NCBI GenBank assembly: GCA_905182985.1
Contig: CAJJDN010000001.1
Coordinates: forward strand, 1-64,000
DNA length: 64,000 nt
Source of the DNA: Paramecium sonneborni
Taxonomy: Eukaryota; Ciliophora; Oligohymenophorea; Peniculida; Parameciidae
Reading direction: 5' to 3'
How positions within the stretch are numbered: position 1 is the first letter of the stretch; every line of letters begins with the position of its first letter. Made by a program: the position numbers and the translations under genes. This document shows positions 61,901 to 64,000 of the stretch, piece by piece. The notes beneath the pieces are model-generated. The model saw nothing but the letters and a program-made list of their open reading frames with translations, made no database searches and was not told the origin of the DNA.

Positions 61901-64000
61901 CATTGATATAAGTATTTAGTGAATTGTATATCAACAGTGATATTTGAATCCACTTATAATAAGGATGTCAATAATAATAAATTGCCCTATAATAATTTAT
62001 CTTCATTTTCTGTAAATCTCTATTCAATAATTTAACGATTAGATATCAATGATATAATTTATTAAGCTAATTGATGAGTATCAAAGAATGTTAGATCATT
62101 AACTTAACCAATCAATCCAGCTATAACCAGATATAATTCATCATATTGAGTTTCTCCCTTAAATAATGCCTTAAGTAGATCATTACTGAGATTCACATTA
62201 TTCTTTTTTGCAATATCTTATAGAGTAAGAATGAAATAAGCAGTCATCTTTCTTTATTCTTCATTTGAACTTGCAAGCAATTCAACTAATTTTTGAATTG
62301 GCAATTAAACCTTTAATAATTATGGTTTCATATATAATATACATAGTATAGAAGTGTAGATTTATTCAACTCCCATTCTTTAAATTAGAGCATCCAATAA
62401 AACATTCCATTCGACATCTAATTCAGTATTATAAAAGACATTCTATAATAGTTAAGCTTCATCATATCCTTAAATATTAGGTTTCTCTTATTTCTATAAT
62501 TGAATACTCAATAAACTACAAAGTTTTGGATCCTCATCTTTTTATTAGATTGCCTACTTCAATTTAAGTAATTGCATAAATTCATTTTAATTCATCATCA
62601 ATCTACTTAGTGAATAAGCTGTAAAATATATTTGGAATATATCTATTATGATAATCAGAATTTCTATAGAGTTATCTAATTAAAACAATAATAAATTTAA
62701 TCCACCTTAAAGAAGAAAACTTTCTCTTAAATCCTTTCTCTTTTCATACTCATCTTAATCTTCTATAAAATCACATTGTAATTACTCTTTAAGTATTTAT
62801 AAATGATACTATAATTTGTATTTATTATCAACTATTAAGTAATTATACCAATCCATTTTTGATTATTCAATCAATTCATAAACTTATTTATTCCTTGGAA
62901 TCATTTATAAGATTGACCAAATTTTAGTATTCTATTCACTATTATCTTAATTCAATAGTATAAATAATTAATCAATATAATTATTTGAAATTAATGATGC
63001 AAATGAAATCTCATCATTATTTTATTTTACTATTTACTTTGGCTTTTTAACTTATGGATTCTTTTATTAGTATTCCTATAATAACTAATCTCCATGATCC
63101 AAAATATCACATATGGCATTATCTACTTACCAATTCTTCTCTTTCAAAACAGAAAGTATAAAATCTTTATCTTAAATTTAAACAATATTAACTATTTCTT
63201 AAACTTTCTCATCTGCCTCTTTTGGTACATATTCATTACAAATCTAATTACTCGTATTATTATAAGCATTCATCTCATCTGTCACTATCTCTCGTTTTGA
63301 TATTACAAATGTCAATTTCTAATTTACTTTATAATCCTTTAATGTTTTATTGTCATCAAATAATGTACCTCTACAAATTATATCAAATTCATCAGGCTTT
63401 AAAGATGGATTCAATTTCTACCCAATTATTTGTTTAGCTTAAAGTACCATCAATCCACTCAATAATTATATATCTTATCTCTTTGGGGGCATTGCATCCA
63501 TACATTTATTATCAATTGTCACAAATACCTTTTCACCCTACTCAGCTAATTAGTACCCTTCAAAATCTTCCAATAATTTTATTATAAATGATAATGAATT
63601 CCTATTCTCTATTTAATTAAATAATTAAACTAAATATTATTATTTTAATTCATTTAAAATGCTTTATTTCTGTTTGAATCTTAAAATTCTTATGAAAAAT
63701 TCCTATAATTTACTTCCCAAATGCTCTTAATATTTGAAAATGTTCCACAAAACTTGAAATCCAATAATATCTGATTCCAAAATAGTATATTAATCATACT
63801 GTATCTTCATCACTTTATATTACACATTGAAATATAGAATCAGATTTGTCAAACACTACAACATCGATTCACTTAATCCTTTGCATTTTATTGTTGAAAT
63901 AAATAATAGCTCAATTGCTTCCTAATCCAAAAATTTCTTACTAACATCCCCTACCCAATTGAAAAATAGATCTCTCTCCTCATAACATCTTGCATTCTCT
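58990..64000 (-). CDS. Large ubiquitin-specific protease (USP9X/USP34 class), 5' part outside the window
   Basis: At least 1650 residues; the N-terminus lies beyond the window edge. The catalytic domain is at about 61700-60800: cysteine box GLKNLGATCYINSLLQQ (61648-61698), a QQDCNEFF box near 61370, and the histidine box GVLVHIGSAEGGHYYSFIRD (about 60810-60870). Before it lies a long leucine-rich helical solenoid, as in USP9X/USP34/USP24; after it a helical tail ending in an acidic stretch (ELSE before TGA at 58990). One intron of 24 bases lies near 59211-59234; more are likely. All catalytic residues seen are intact, so it should remove ubiquitin from substrates. Confidence 0.9.

Overview
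This is macronuclear DNA of a ciliate of the genus Paramecium. The window opens with C-strand telomere repeats mixing CCCAAA and CCCCAA units. Base composition is very AT-rich. Genes stay open only if TAA and TAG are read as glutamine, leaving TGA as the sole stop. Genes are densely packed and split by tiny introns of about 19-33 bases that start GTA and end TAG/AAG. All gene models below use that code; frames were worked out by hand, so intron borders are good guesses rather than proofs.

Layout. 1-3370: telomere running straight into a cysteine-rich surface-antigen gene that has no stop codon. 4090-5170: arginine-kinase pseudogene. 6056-16773: compact housekeeping block (small myristoylation-type protein, CFAP69-like ARM protein, divergent MSH6, mitochondrial HSP90/TRAP1, WD40-like protein, RPA1-C-like zinc-ribbon protein). 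16830-23480: trichocyst-matrix-type gene and a decayed surface antigen, with a 1.9 kb exact direct duplication across an N. 24665-36957: C2H2 protein, protein kinase, an RNA-dependent RNA polymerase lacking the catalytic aspartate motif (RDR3-like), two-TM protein, coatomer gamma, LUC7. 37680-39000: decayed DNA. 39125-43282: three trichocyst-matrix-type copies separated by two Ns. 43756-50632: FolD, Aurora-like kinase, decayed transporter, ribosomal protein uL23. 50633-53631: a PiggyMac-like domesticated piggyBac transposase. 53762-64000: hypothetical protein, CDC50, TRIM-like pseudogene, DM10 (EFHC1/Rib72) protein and the 3' part of a large ubiquitin protease that runs off the window.

How it fits together. 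Most genes are unlinked housekeeping genes. Three relate to ciliate genome and epigenome biology: the telomeric surface antigen, the atypical RdRP (the RDR3 class is known from transgene silencing and antigen control in P. tetraurelia) and the PiggyMac-like protein (a partner family of the IES excisase). Both enzyme-derived genes have lost the residues normally needed for catalysis yet keep full open frames. The Ns and exact duplications look more like collapsed or unmerged contig ends around paralogues than like real tandem copies.
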